Assembly: GCA_037833965.1 (NCBI GenBank)
Contig: AP031356.1
Span: forward strand, 11,492,501-11,556,500
Direction of reading: 5' to 3'
Source: Marchantia polymorpha subsp. ruderalis
Lineage: Eukaryota > Streptophyta > Marchantiopsida > Marchantiales > Marchantiaceae
DNA length: 64,000 bases
Below the pieces are notes generated by a model. That model saw only the letters and a program-made list of their open reading frames with translations, ran no database searches and was not told where the DNA came from. Position 1 is the first letter of the stretch. Each line of letters starts with the position of its first letter. The position numbers and the translations under genes were made by a program. Shown in pieces: positions 29,446 to 41,999 of this stretch.

Positions 29446-30930
29446 TTGAATCTTCTCGTACGATATTGACATCAGTTGCGGATTTTAGCAGAACTTAGGT
29501 AGTCCAATGACTTGTTAGAGTGCAATATGTCGGGCAACGACACTCTAGTCTATGAGGATGTGGAGGAGATTGTGAGCTTTGCAGCGGCATGTCTTCTTCC
29601 TTGGATGTTGCACTTTGATATTTTTGGCATAAATTACAGTTGAAAGCTGATAGGTTGGTGAAGAAGTCTTGAAGTGATGTCTTATTACGAGAAGAGATAG
29701 AGAGGGCTCTAGATGATCGGCCCCTTTGTGGCCCTACAACGTTATTTCCATTAGATACTACACTGATTGCATGAAAGTATCCTCCGGAGGGTGTTTGTGT
29801 GTTGGATCTTTTTGGTGGAATTAGCAATGGTTTGGTTGCAGTGTTGCACTTAGGTATTTCCATACAGAGATACTTGTATGTGAAGAAGGATGAAATTGCA
29901 CGTTGATTTTTCTCACGACATATTGCACAATTAATGTAGCGTCATCCTTCATTGTTGCCACAATCAGCTATTCAAGGATACCACAAGGCGTTGCTTTCAC
30001 ACATTTCATTGTTAGGGGGGACAGACCTTGATCTGGTGGATCATATTGATTTGATGATTGCAGTATGGCCATGCCAGGATCACACACGCACTCGTCATGA
30101 AGTAGTGTTGCATGATCATAGATCTTGAATGTTTTGGAAGATTTTACGTGTGTTGCGTCATCTGCAACTATAGCAGTCACGTCCCCTAGCATATAGACTA
30201 GAGAACGTGTGATTACTAGGTGACATTCAAACCTTGTTGATGGCGAATGTTCATGAGGTCAAATCATGGATTGGATCAGCCGTATTGTTGGATGTTGCGA
30301 GGGTTGTATCATGTGCTCTTCGTTCATGATTATGATGGACAAAGAGATACTAAGTCCTGTCTATGATTCTATGCAACATGTTCCTACACTCACCATCGAT
30401 AGTATCATGGATTTTCCCCGACAATCTTAGGCGATGAGAGTCCCTAATAGATCACCCATGGCATTGATGAATCGCTTAGATCAGCTTCGAAAGTCTTTAC
30501 TCACGTTGGTTAGTTATCCGACATCACATGCTTATAGAGATGATGGTCCCAAGCTTGAGATACTCGTGTGCAGCAGTTGGTGGAAGCCAACAACAACTGA
30601 TAAGCGCAAGCGCGCAATGGGGTTTCCTATCGGTACTATGATGGCTCGTTTAGTTTCAAAGGCGTCGGCAGATGTTGGATGAGGTTAAGGATATGACCTT
30701 TCTGACTTGGATTGTGAGCCTGGATTTGGCTAAACAACAACATCTTTGCATTAATTTGGTGGTTTCTACATCACTGGTTAGCTCATTATCTACCGGGACG
30801 GTAGAATCAATGGCTAGAGGCGACAAGTTAGATATTTGTCATCCTTGGAGTTCATGGAACATGATGAGAGGGTCTACTAGAGTCGCAGCCCATGCAATTG
30901 AAGAAGTTTTTCACGTGGAGTTTGATCTCA
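29446..30930 (+). pseudogene. Degenerate plus-strand fragment of the gypsy family: DNMT region
   Basis: Matches 23675-25130 of the younger element. DNMT motif I is readable as VLDLFGGISNGLVAVL near 29805, motif IV as WPCQDHTRTRH near 30065, motif VI as LENV near 30200, and the C-terminal part as FLTWIVSLDLAKQQ near 30700. Several stops and indels, including a short inserted repeat near 29905-29935, kill it. It starts in the protease-DNMT linker and ends before the readthrough stop, with no LTR or pol, and abuts the minus-strand copy at about 29445. Confidence 0.85.
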
Positions 30931-33900
30931 CTTTCACCCTGAAGCATGACAATCGAGAACCACACAGTTCCATCTTGAAAACATACTCCTATAGTGTCCA
31001 AAAAGGATTCACTTCGTAGGTAGAGCGACTCAAATGTTGACCGTTCACTGTTACAATTGAATGGTGATTGTTCTTTCTTTCCATCTCCCCCTTCCTTTCT
31101 ACCTTCTTCTCCAATGAAGGGAGTATGCCATGACTTGGTTCAAAACCAGAAAAATTCAGTGTTGACATCAATGCACTCCACGCAACTGAGATCAAATACT
31201 CTCCAACAAAGTGATCTTCTCTACAGACTCCAGCTGGAAAATTCCAATATGATGTAGCCAGGAAATCAGAGCGGACGTGAAGACTATAACCAAATCTCCG
31301 TTGCTTACCTCCAAAACTGGATTTCTTTAGAAGGATTGAGACCCTCCAATGTACACTCAATACACGTTTCCAATTGTCCCATCACAACAGTTGATCATGG
31401 ATTTTCTTCCGGAGAGAGTGGCTTTTAAAGCTATCTAGTTCTTTAGCTACCAACTAGACTGAACTTGTTCTCATGGCCAAAACAACACAACTTCTTGCAG
31501 CTTGTGTCAGTGTTAGCTCAACTCTCCAACTCACTCTATATTCATGAGGCACTTGTCTAGATCAAAAGGCTTTGGCTTGGGCTGTGCAGCTTGCTTTCCA
31601 TCGTTTGGCCTCGCCTTCATCACTACTTGAACATCAACCACCTTCTCAGATGGGTTATTTGGATTGGCTCCTCAAGATGCACAGATTCTTCAACAAACGG
31701 CTTTGGTGTCAAGAGCTAATGGTAGGATCGCACTCTCAACTTGTGCTTATACTTCTCGATCTTCTCAAGTATAGCTTTTAAGCTTGATATTTTATTGAAT
31801 GTGTATCTAGTATGTAGTGAACCCCTCGACATCCTCTATAGAAATTGCTACTCTGTCTATATGAATCCCTCTTATGTACAAATTGATTCTTTGATAATAT
31901 CTTCTTCTCCAATTGCGATGGTTTTTGCACTGAGGAGATAGTATTTACTCAAGTACAAGAACATGTACTGCCTCAGAATTCACTCTGTCACCATTTCACG
32001 CAAGGTATGAAAGAAGTGCAGAATATGAGAAGTACTCGTTTTGTCTCAACCAAACAAACACTCCAACCAAAACTACGGCTCTCTGGAAGAGATTAGATCG
32101 ACTGCATGACTACTACTGATCCGGCCGCATGAATGGCTTTTACTCTCACGTCACCGTCAAGCTCACAGTCACTGTAATAGCAAATAATTACCGAAATGAA
32201 GCATAATGATAAAGATGCAATCCCACGAGGACAGAAACAACACCAAAGAACCAAGTAGTGTCACGATTTGACATTCTATTGAAAAATTTTACTTCTTAGG
32301 CACATGTCACTCCTAGAAGACACTGCTCGATTACGGTCGAAGGTCCGAAGAGCAAAGTATAATCACACACACAACCTAAAAATTGTCCAACCAAAGCCTG
32401 CAAGAATCGCACCCGATCCTGCACCCTGTATTTAGGGGGGGAAATTTTCCAAGATTACTCACTAAGCCGGTTGCACTGAGCTTCCACTTTACAGATTTGC
32501 TTAAATCTTGAACTACACATACGCTACTCAGATTATCTGAATTTGACTCTCTACTTGAAATGCGGTATCTTCGACAAACTAAAGCAACTCGCACACGGTG
32601 ACAAAACACTCAGTTTCACAAACGTGTAGAGGAATGCAGGCTGAAAGCTGAGAAACTAATTAATGGAAAAGACCCCCCGCTCAAGACAGAGCCTTGAGCC
32701 TCTTTATTTCTAACTAACACTCCGAGATGTCACTTGCTGTGATGCGAGCTTCCAACATGCGCGACGCCATCCGACTTGGCCGTTACCACGCTCGTTGAGC
32801 TCTTATCTACTCCTATCCTTCTCAAAACGGATGACAATTCCAATTCCTGGTCTCCTTCGTCTCCTCCAAACCGGAGATGAATAAATTGAGCTTCATATCT
32901 AACTGCCGATGCCCTGCTACTCCGCTGGCTGTCACTTTCTTCACTTGACGTTCCGGCTGCACCACGCGCTTGGATTCTCTCTCAAATCCCTTAAAGTCCA
33001 AAGTCCAAAATCCAAAGTGTCTTCTCCGAAGTCCGAAGTTTAATTACACAAACTCAAACTCAAAGCTCCAAATTAATAACTTCTTCAAACGGACTCCAAC
33101 AACGCCATCCGGCTGAAACCAACAACCATTACCAAATTTCAGCTCAAGTTGACAATCCAACGCGAAGATATGGCTTCCGCAAGATCCATGCTCCAAGGCC
33201 GAAGACCGAAGAGATTAAGGCCGAAGTCCGAAGTCTCTTCAACCGGAGTCCGAAGATCCTTCGGCCGAAGACCCTTCTGCGCCTTCGACTATCCATACCA
33301 GCCACTTCCGACACTCATAACTCAGTGATTCTTTATCTGTTTTAGAAGTTACTGAGCTCATTAGAACCAACGTTCAAAGCTCCATCTATCCAAACCTTAA
33401 TTAAGTCAAGTCGTTACTAATTGAAAAAGGTATGAGATATTTACTCTATCATATGATAACTCATCTAATTCAACTTTATTGCTTACGAGTAAAACACTAA
33501 CGTGAAAGAGAGGAAGCTAAATGGATTCCACTACTACTAATTGGACCTCTACTACAAAATCCACTTTTAACTTTACTTTGTAGTATTCTTATTCTAAAAG
33601 TTTGAAATCACTAGTCTTCTATCTCTCAAACTTCTTGTTTTGAAAGAAAAAGAAAAACTACGTTACCACAGTTGGAGCATGCACTTCATTGCAGCCCTCA
33701 ACATTTGTTTTTCTTGTAATTTGGCCGTTGACGATGGAATGACAACTTCCGGTCTGCTTCGGTCCACGTTAGAGCTCGCAAGTCAATGACACCTTCGCCT
33801 TCATCATGTACGTGAATGAGTTCTTGCTGTTCATCTTGTTCATCACAACAGAGAATGTTTGACACCTTCGTACTGTCTGTTTGTATGTTGTTGACGCATT

Positions 33901-34070
33901 AACTCTTAAGCATTTCCAACTGTAGAAAACTCAAATCTTCACAGGTCGCTTTCACGATGACTGCAACATCTTGCACGCCTTTGAAGTCAAGATTCTTTTG
34001 ATGCATTGTTTTCACGACATACAGAACTACTCCTAGAGAATAGGCAAGAAAGCAAGCTTTCATTAGAGTC
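30931..34070. other. Intergenic, no gene identified
   Basis: Scattered short open frames on both strands without a recognisable domain. At about 33190-33290 there is a run of imperfect CCGAAG-type repeats (ccgaagtccgaag...ggccgaagacc). A short inverted pair gctcaag/cttgagc lies near 32680-32700. Nothing can be assigned to a gene. Confidence 0.5.
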
Positions 34071-34912
34071 TGTAAGACCGGGTGTTGCACAAATGTACTA
34101 AGTCTTAGAAGTGGTCAAGTGATTAGGGATAATTAGCCAAGGCACAGCTAAGTCTAGCTAGTTATGACCTAACTAGTTAGTTATAACTAGGTTTATCTAG
34201 TCATGATTAAGTTTAGCTATGATGTCTATAGTTGGCGGGAGAATTAGCAGAGTTCTAGAAGAGTGGAGTGAGCACTTCTATTTTGTCTTCTAGAAATGAG
34301 TGAGCACTTTTATTTTGTCTTTTACAAAGTTTTAGATTCCAAGGGATTAGATATTTGACTAGAAGCTTGGATTTGATTGGTTTGACTCAATATATGAAAG
34401 ATGATTGGCTAGACTAAGTCTAGTGTTGACTTAGTGGCTAAGAAGCTTGTAGAAGTTTAAAAGTTTCCAATGCTATGTCGCCACCTCAACCTTGGATTCC
34501 GGAAACTTCTAGAAGGTTTAGATAGGCCAATGGCATGTTGCCACATAGAGAGTGTTAGTCAAACTTACCTGGGTAAAAGTAAGTTATGAGAAATTACCAC
34601 ATATTAGTATGATAACTTCTCAAATAGTATAAATAGAGAGGTAGAGTAGCAACTCTCAAGCGAGTTTGGAAAGTCATGTGTGAGGACTTGTCATATATGA
34701 ACGAGTGACGATTTTCAATACCTTGGAGTGTCGATGTTTGTGTGAGTTGGAGTGCTACCTTGAGTGATTCTATGAGTGAGTGTTTGGGCTATGAGTGTGA
34801 GGATGAATCCTAGTCTTCTATAACCATGATGCACTACCGCAAAGCCATCTGAGGTAAACCTGAGTGAGAGTCAGCCCGGAGGTTGCAGGTCGCAGTGTCA
34901 AGCTTGACTACA
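34071..34912 (+). other. Possible LTR or promoter remnant with TATAAATA box
   Basis: Begins TGTAAGACCGG, carries imperfect repeats of tagctagttat type, and a strong TATAAATA at 34628-34635. A stretch ending ...GACTACA lies near 34912. This looks like an LTR of a degraded retroelement, but I could not find matching ends or a target duplication, so limits and identity are uncertain. Confidence 0.25.
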
Positions 34913-37900
34913 CCTCAATTGTATCGAGCACCATATTCAAGCTAGAGCTTAGATTCTACTCAATTGTAGTGATGCTTCTTGCTTGCCACGAGCAACCACT
35001 CATGTGAAACACGGTTTTCTGTACAGTCTCGCCTTTCAGCACTTCAATTTTGCAAAATTCTTCAGCTACAAAATCCATTGATAATGTCACAGATGCAAAA
35101 TTCAATGCAATCTCTTGCGTTGCCAATAAACAGATCCCTTCTTAGCTATTCGGCCAAAGTCATTCATACACCATTATGTAGATCATTGCAGAATCTCCCA
35201 CCAAGTAAAATCCTGAACCATATTCCATTCAAATCCAAACTCGCCCTCCGACTAAGAGGATTGAGAATAGATCTCACTCTCGTGACAAGAGAACTTCTCA
35301 CTATCACATTCTCACACGATGGAATCATCCAACAAAATTCACAAACAGCAACGAGATTGCTCAAAACAATCTTTTGACGTGCGTACATTCAACAACGTGA
35401 GTTCTTTGAGTGAATAGTTACGTGCAAATCCCACTGATTCAAACATAAAGGATCACATCAGGTCAAGCTAAATCCACTCCACATCTTGAAAACTACGGGT
35501 TGAAGCTCACGGGGACACCACATCAAGTCTGCTAAAAGCTACCCCAACGCGCAAAGGTTCAACTCAAAAAACTGAAAGTTTTTTGTGTTTGCAAAACTCT
35601 ATATTCTCTCACAAGTGAACCCTAATCCTAGTACCACACTAACTAGAAATGGCACGTGTACACATGAAAATTTTATTGAGTCATAAATTTGATCAACGTA
35701 TCAGTTGAATTACATTTATCATCAATTTTGATTAGTTCAATTTTTTTATCAAAATAGAGAGTCAATTATTTTTCAAATAGAGTGATTAATGAGGTTGATG
35801 TGTTTCAGTACATTGTACATCGCAAATCATGTGATGTACATGATTTGGAGCAAGATATAACGCATTTTGATTATCGCATAAAAGATTCATAACTTCATGT
35901 TTCGATCTATATGATTGCACTTATCACAGCGCAATCATATAAGCTAAAGGATTGCCTAAATGGAGAACTGACCATCTTATAGATTATATTGTATTGTCGT
36001 CTGTGCAGATGTTTGATGCAGGAAGCTAACGTGAGAACTAAATCCCTCAAGCTTGACCCTTCTTCGGGCAGACAACGGGCACCGAAATATCTTGCAGTCG
36101 GAGACAGATTGCCTCTCGGACAGGAAATGAGGGAGAGGAGGAATCCCAATCAAAGGAATGACCTCTCCGACATGGAACTCTAAATGCAGAAAGATTAGCT
36201 GACAAATCTATCTGAGAGAGATAAGAGTGTACCGCAATAGTCGACCGAGCTCCACGATATCCACAGAGTGCTTCCTAGGATTCCAAATCGAAGTCACGGA
36301 GTGGATCGTTGATGAAATATGAAAGGTGGGTAAAGTACAACGAACTGGACTGAAGAACTGTTCCGTATCTTTGACCATTTCTGGACGGCGACCGAATCAC
36401 AATGGACTGAAATGTAGGATCCGAGAGAAGATCGGAAAGAAGATCATACTAAAACAGCTTCTCGTGCAGGGAAGAAGCCACGAGTCACAAGTTCCAAGCG
36501 TGAAAGAGTTTGTCCTGCCGGAGAGGCTGCCTGCTCAAGAGTAACGAGTACCGTATCAAAACTGCTGCAAACGGGGAGAGGGGTTCGTAGGCACGATGAG
36601 TACCTACACCCGCGTCCTCAAAAGAAAGCGGATCTAAATGTCCGGATCCGCTTGGCATTTGTCGATAGTTGAGATGTACTCACGAGCGTGTGTATCCAAT
36701 CCGACGAGACACGTCTCTCGAACAAACCACCGGTTTCAGGCGGTGAAGAGAGGGTCCTGAACTTGTCCTCAAATGTCGTCGACATCTGGTCGTGGAGGGA
36801 AAGGAAATTGAACGCTTCGTCAGAGTAATTGCTTTGCAGTCATAGAAGATCTGTGCATGTCGAGGGAGTGACAAGGTGCTGATCCAAATAATTTTTATCT
36901 TATAGACGAAGACGTACAAAGAATCTGACTGACAGACTCATTGATTGATTGACATTTCTCTCCCTTGTGACATCGATTAAATGAGAGTACTGCAGTACCA
37001 CCGACTAAGTGCGGAGTGCTCAATGCGTACATCACTCCATCGTGGGATTCCATTCAACTCGCACGAAGCTCACACAGCATACCAGTCCTCACATATCTGC
37101 CAAAAGCAGGAGCAAGTAGATTGAAGCTGACTGATGCTGGTGTGAGCCCGAGATCGATGCGCATTGAGTTACTACTAGTATAATTACTCATCTGCATACG
37201 ATGCGGATGATTACTGTAATTGCAGGCTCACTTGTACGTAGAATGTGATATGGGGGTGCAGGCTCAGTTCTCGGTGACAGCGTCCGGAAGGACAGTCCTG
37301 CTGCATGAACTACAGGAACTTGTATCAGAAGGGTGAGCCGAAAAGAACCTGATAGACGGAGTTGAACGGGAAGCGAGAAGCTGCTAATGGTAGAGCAGAG
37401 CGGAGCCGAGCATGCAATGCATGTGCACAGGGCCCAGGGGGTCCATGTAACATGAATCCACCAGGCAACGTCACAGCTATTCAAGTCGTTAACTTTGTCC
37501 CATGAATGTCTGCCACTAGGTAGCACCTGAGAGGGTCAAAACTTGTTCTGAACTGACCTGAACGATGAGTGAAATGCGAGCCATAATGCATGTAACTTCT
37601 CCCGATCGAATCTCATATCGACTGGCAAGGTTAGTTTCGATTCTGCTCTAAAATCTCGGCATGTCCAGATTAGCGGTAAGAACTTTCACAGTACACCTGA
37701 AGGTACTTGACGAAGAGGTGCATCAGAAAAGCTACAAAGCGCTTTACCCCACTTTGACCGACTAAACCATCAAGCTTTGGAGAGGCTAGTGTTGCGCAAA
37801 CAAACGACACAATCTCTGGTTATCGCAACTTTAGATTTAGAATGTCTTCCTCCAAGCACGCAGCAAACGAGCGGGTCCCGCCACCCCCTGGCTCTTCATG

Positions 37901-40900
37901 ACAGTTGTGTAATCAACCGCTGCTGTTTAGTTTCTGTCACCGTTAGTCTCTGCGGAAAATTATCAGGTCGTATATAAACCTGCACCAGCTCTTCCCCGAA
38001 TTTTCAACATTCCGATGTTCGAAGGTTTAACTAGACTGTGTATGATGGAGAGCATAGGCAGAATGATTCCACCATATGCGTAATTATAGAAGGCCAGAAC
38101 CTTGAAACTTGGGCTTCCGGAATGTTACGAGACTCCACAAACATCCATAAGGAGGCTTGGGCCTCGATCGATATTACCTTGGAACATGAGTAGAGGAGAC
38201 GAGCCTATGCAGACAGGCTGAGAACTCCATCTCCGTGCTAAATTCAAACATGTCATAAAGGAATTTAGCTGTCCGCTGGTGTATTCATGGAAGGCACAAA
38301 TCTCTTATGTGAAGAGAAAGGTATCATGGATTCGATCATAAGCTGGATATGTCTTGCTTCCGTGGAATGCAAAATTGATGAGTCACATACAGGAAAAAGT
38401 GGTCATCCCTTGGAAATGTTCCAGTGGTGCACAATCCTCAACCATCAACAAAATTTCTTCTTTGATGCCTAAAATGCAGCCCTCTGAGCTCAATCTTCAC
38501 TGTCCCAGCGCCTGTCTTGCAATTTCGACCGACGTAAATTCCGGGGTAGAAACATCTACACACTTCCTCTTTCGGAATCTGGAGTCCAGTCCCTCAGAAT
38601 CCTCTCAATATGGCACAATGGCTTCCCTTCCCATCCGAACAAAAGTAGTTTCTTCACGCACAAGAAAAGGCCTTCCAATTTTGAAAATATATCCTTAAGA
38701 GATGATCATTACCAAAATTTAGCTTCCAGGAAGGCTGGAGACCAAATAAGGGTGGGTATCTGGACAAACAGGCGAGAATAGCTCTCAGCCGCCGATCCTG
38801 TACCTGTACTAATAACAACTTCTCAACACCTTACTGAACCTCTGCGTTTGTCCCTTGTTCAAACCCTGATCAGTCTTCTGATTCTGCCTAAATCCACTCG
38901 ATAAGGCTCTTCTGGGTTGGGCAAGCTTGGCCTGCTTGCTGCTGATCATATGGCCTCTGAGTGTTTGATGGATCACTAATGGATTTAGGGGCCACTTTCT
39001 TGCTACTCCAGCACAGTGCCTACATGACCGCTTCAATCCTGTCAACTTAACAAATCAGAATGAAGGCATGCACCGCAGGGGAAATGAAGAACGGAAGACA
39101 GGATGGGAAAAGCAAATCAGACGACCCCTTGGTGGTCCTGGTAGTCTCAGAGGCCGTGCTAAATAGTTGTGTTCAATAGGATGAAGAAGAAGGAGATGGA
39201 GTGGTCAGAGGTTAGTTTAGTGGAGACAAGTGCGATGGTTGCTTGATGTTGAGATCCTTGTTTGTTGTATTGTTGTATATTGTTGCTGTGTTGTTGCTAT
39301 GCTATCAGACAGAAAGCACTCAGTCCGCGGGCAGTGGGTGAGTGAGAGCTCTGGGGACCCACACCATCGATCTGCACAGTCATAGTGCTCAGATTTGTGA
39401 ACAGAGCGAGAAGAGGTACAAGCGATTTTCACAAGGAACAATAGCTAGTTGCCCTCGTCCTTGTTCTGCAACTACTCCACTTTTAGTTTCCTGTCAAAGA
39501 GAAACTGAGTTGGCTTAGCCGCCACTGAGGAAGAAAGAACTTGACCATGGACGAGGAAAAGGATCAGCAGGAGGAGCCCCGGCAGGAGGAGGCGGATGTA
39601 ATGGCAAGTGCACTCGTTCTGGTAACAGACTGTGCATCGCTCTCATGGCCACATCTAAAAAAGCCCATAGGTGATAAGAAGTGGTCCATTTGCAAGCAAA
39701 TCTACTGTACCCTCTTCTCCTTAGTCCACACAATGTCCTCAACTCTGGGGGCACCAAGAGCACGATCCATGATGTAAATGGGAAAGGGCTCTACTTTATC
39801 CGGAAGGTGAGATGAGATTCGTCAGGTCCCAGTCGGTCTATTGGTGTGCCATTAAAAGATTGCAACCTCTCTGGATTTCGAAGGGCTGAGACAGTGGTAA
39901 TCAACAACCGTTAACTCTAGGTTACGCTGGGTGCAGAGCGCACATGGACTTTATCGTGTGATTTGCTGGCCCCTTTACTGCTCGGGATTCTTTAATTTTC
40001 ACAAGAAGCACCAGAAAACTCTGAAGTTGTCTGCCCTTGTGGGTTGTGCGTGCATTTTCCTGCCTCCTTCGCCCATTCTCACAGCCCTTGGTCATATTAC
40101 GTGGTTCCCTTCTAATTGTGTATGTCCAATCGCCAATATCAATACTTATCAATAAGAAGCCCCTCTCTGTAAAGAATCTGACCGACACAGCGCACATCCT
40201 TCTGACTGCAATGCTGCCTCCAGCTTCCCTCTCGCTCAATATTCTCCTCTTAACCTGTTTGCACCACGATCCTCTGACTACCTTCTCGATGCGCTGCAAT
40301 ACTCCCCACCGTGCGTGAACATACACATGAACTTCTCTGCTTGTGCGTGCCCCTGATTCACTTATATAATATATATATTGTACCTCCCTGCGTCCCTTTC
40401 TTCGTTTTTCCCGCTCTATCTGCAACAACTGCTGATGCACGGTGACCGCAGGGATGGTCACGCATAGCCATCACCATCGAGTTTTGCGCAGCCAAAACAC
40501 TCACATTCTCTTCTGTATGCGGCGCCTTGGAATCTCAGCCGACCTAAATCAAACAGCAACCGGAATTCAGACACAATTGTTCGCTTCGATTTCCTGCCTG
40601 GCTCCTGTACACCCGGACAACATTGTTCTCATCCCCGCTTTTAGCTGCTACACAGCCCGCCCCGCCCTGCTAATAGAAATCAATCGCCTTCCTCAGGCAG
40701 TGGTTAAGCCAGAGGCGAGCTCGATCTCGGTCGTTTTCGGGTGCTAATTCTACAATGTCATGCACCTCGCTTGCACGCGATTAGCGTAAACTTGAGACCC
40801 GGGAAAATGTTGTGGTTCTACAGACAGCTTACAAGGACTGTACATTTCTGACTCTTGGAATCTGGAAGCTCCAGTTTCTATTGACTGATGAAAAAGTTTC

Positions 40901-41999
40901 GCCCTGAATTGTACCGGACGGACCGAACTCAACCAACTCAACTCAACCCAACCCTACCCTACGGTAGGAGAAAGGAAGTGTGATTGAATGGGATCCTGAA
41001 GACAGCTGGCGTGCATTTCTCCGAGGCAGTGATTCCTCTGCAGTGAGTACCTCTCATACCTCGTGCTCAATGTTTACTCTGGAGATCAAATTGATCTAGT
41101 GTAGTCTCGACTTGATCGGGGTCCAGCACATATTACCAGTGAGAGTGAAGTTCACTCACAACGGACAAGCTTTTTATAAAGGGGAAGTGTGTCACCGGCG
41201 TTTCTCCACGGTTTGGTTCTTCATTCACGTGCCGTTTGGGAGAAGCAACCGCAAGTCAGAAGACTCACCTCACTGAGAATGACTAGCTTGCTTGCTTGCC
41301 ATAGAGTGCCAATCAACCATCTACCGCACAGCAGAATGACAAGAGCGATCGAAGGCACAAGGATCATAACTTTCGGAAATGCCCCTATAGAGAATCCGTG
41401 CGGTTTCATAAGATATGAGACAAGAATATATTCAGGTCTCCATGCTCGCTTGCAAAGGCGTGGGTCAGCCCACCTGCGACCATGCATGGGAGAGGGCGAT
41501 CGGCAACTTTGAGGCCGCCCAGTTCAGCCCGCCCGACGGTTGAATCACGTTCCTAAATTAATACTGCAATGAGGAGAACGATTGATGATGAGATTCAACG
41601 TGAACATAACTTCCAACCGCTGCTGCGAGGAATAATAGTGGGGACTGGAGCTTGAGGACCTGAGCAGGATTTCTTTAATGGAAGAACGGTATCTCGTGCA
41701 GCACGAGTGAGTTGACACAGACATATGATCCCCGCTAGCGAGTAGACTCACACCGGCTGTTTCAGCTGTATCGCCTCTAATATCTGTCGATGCAGAGCGC
41801 CCTCCTGCTCCCTTCTCGTCTTCTGCGGCGGTTCGATACAGGCAAAGCAGGAAGGAGAGCTTTCGAGGAAAGTACACCATATTATTCTCCAGAGCTCAAG
41901 CCTCCAGTTGATGGAATCCTGTTGATGGAGCCTTTCCATCCTTTTGCACAGTACTCGCTGCTCCCTCGAGGCCCTCGCCGTCGTCCTCCATGGGGTTCA
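34913..41999. other. Intergenic, no gene identified
   Basis: Open frames up to 179 codons occur (for example 39922-40461 minus), but their composition and lack of motifs suggest chance. A short AT repeat lies at about 40360-40380. No RNA gene or transposon domain was recognised. Confidence 0.5.

Noticed and set aside
34071..34912. Complete solo LTR around the TATAAATA box
   Set aside because: No matching TG...CA ends with a target duplication could be found, so only a low-confidence remnant is listed.
39922..40461. 179-codon minus-strand ORF
   Set aside because: Arg/Glu-rich, motif-free and overlapped by open frames on the other strand; looks like chance.
41221..41487. Minus-strand ORF with a hydrophobic segment
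   Set aside because: A single hydrophobic run, no family resemblance and no splice context.
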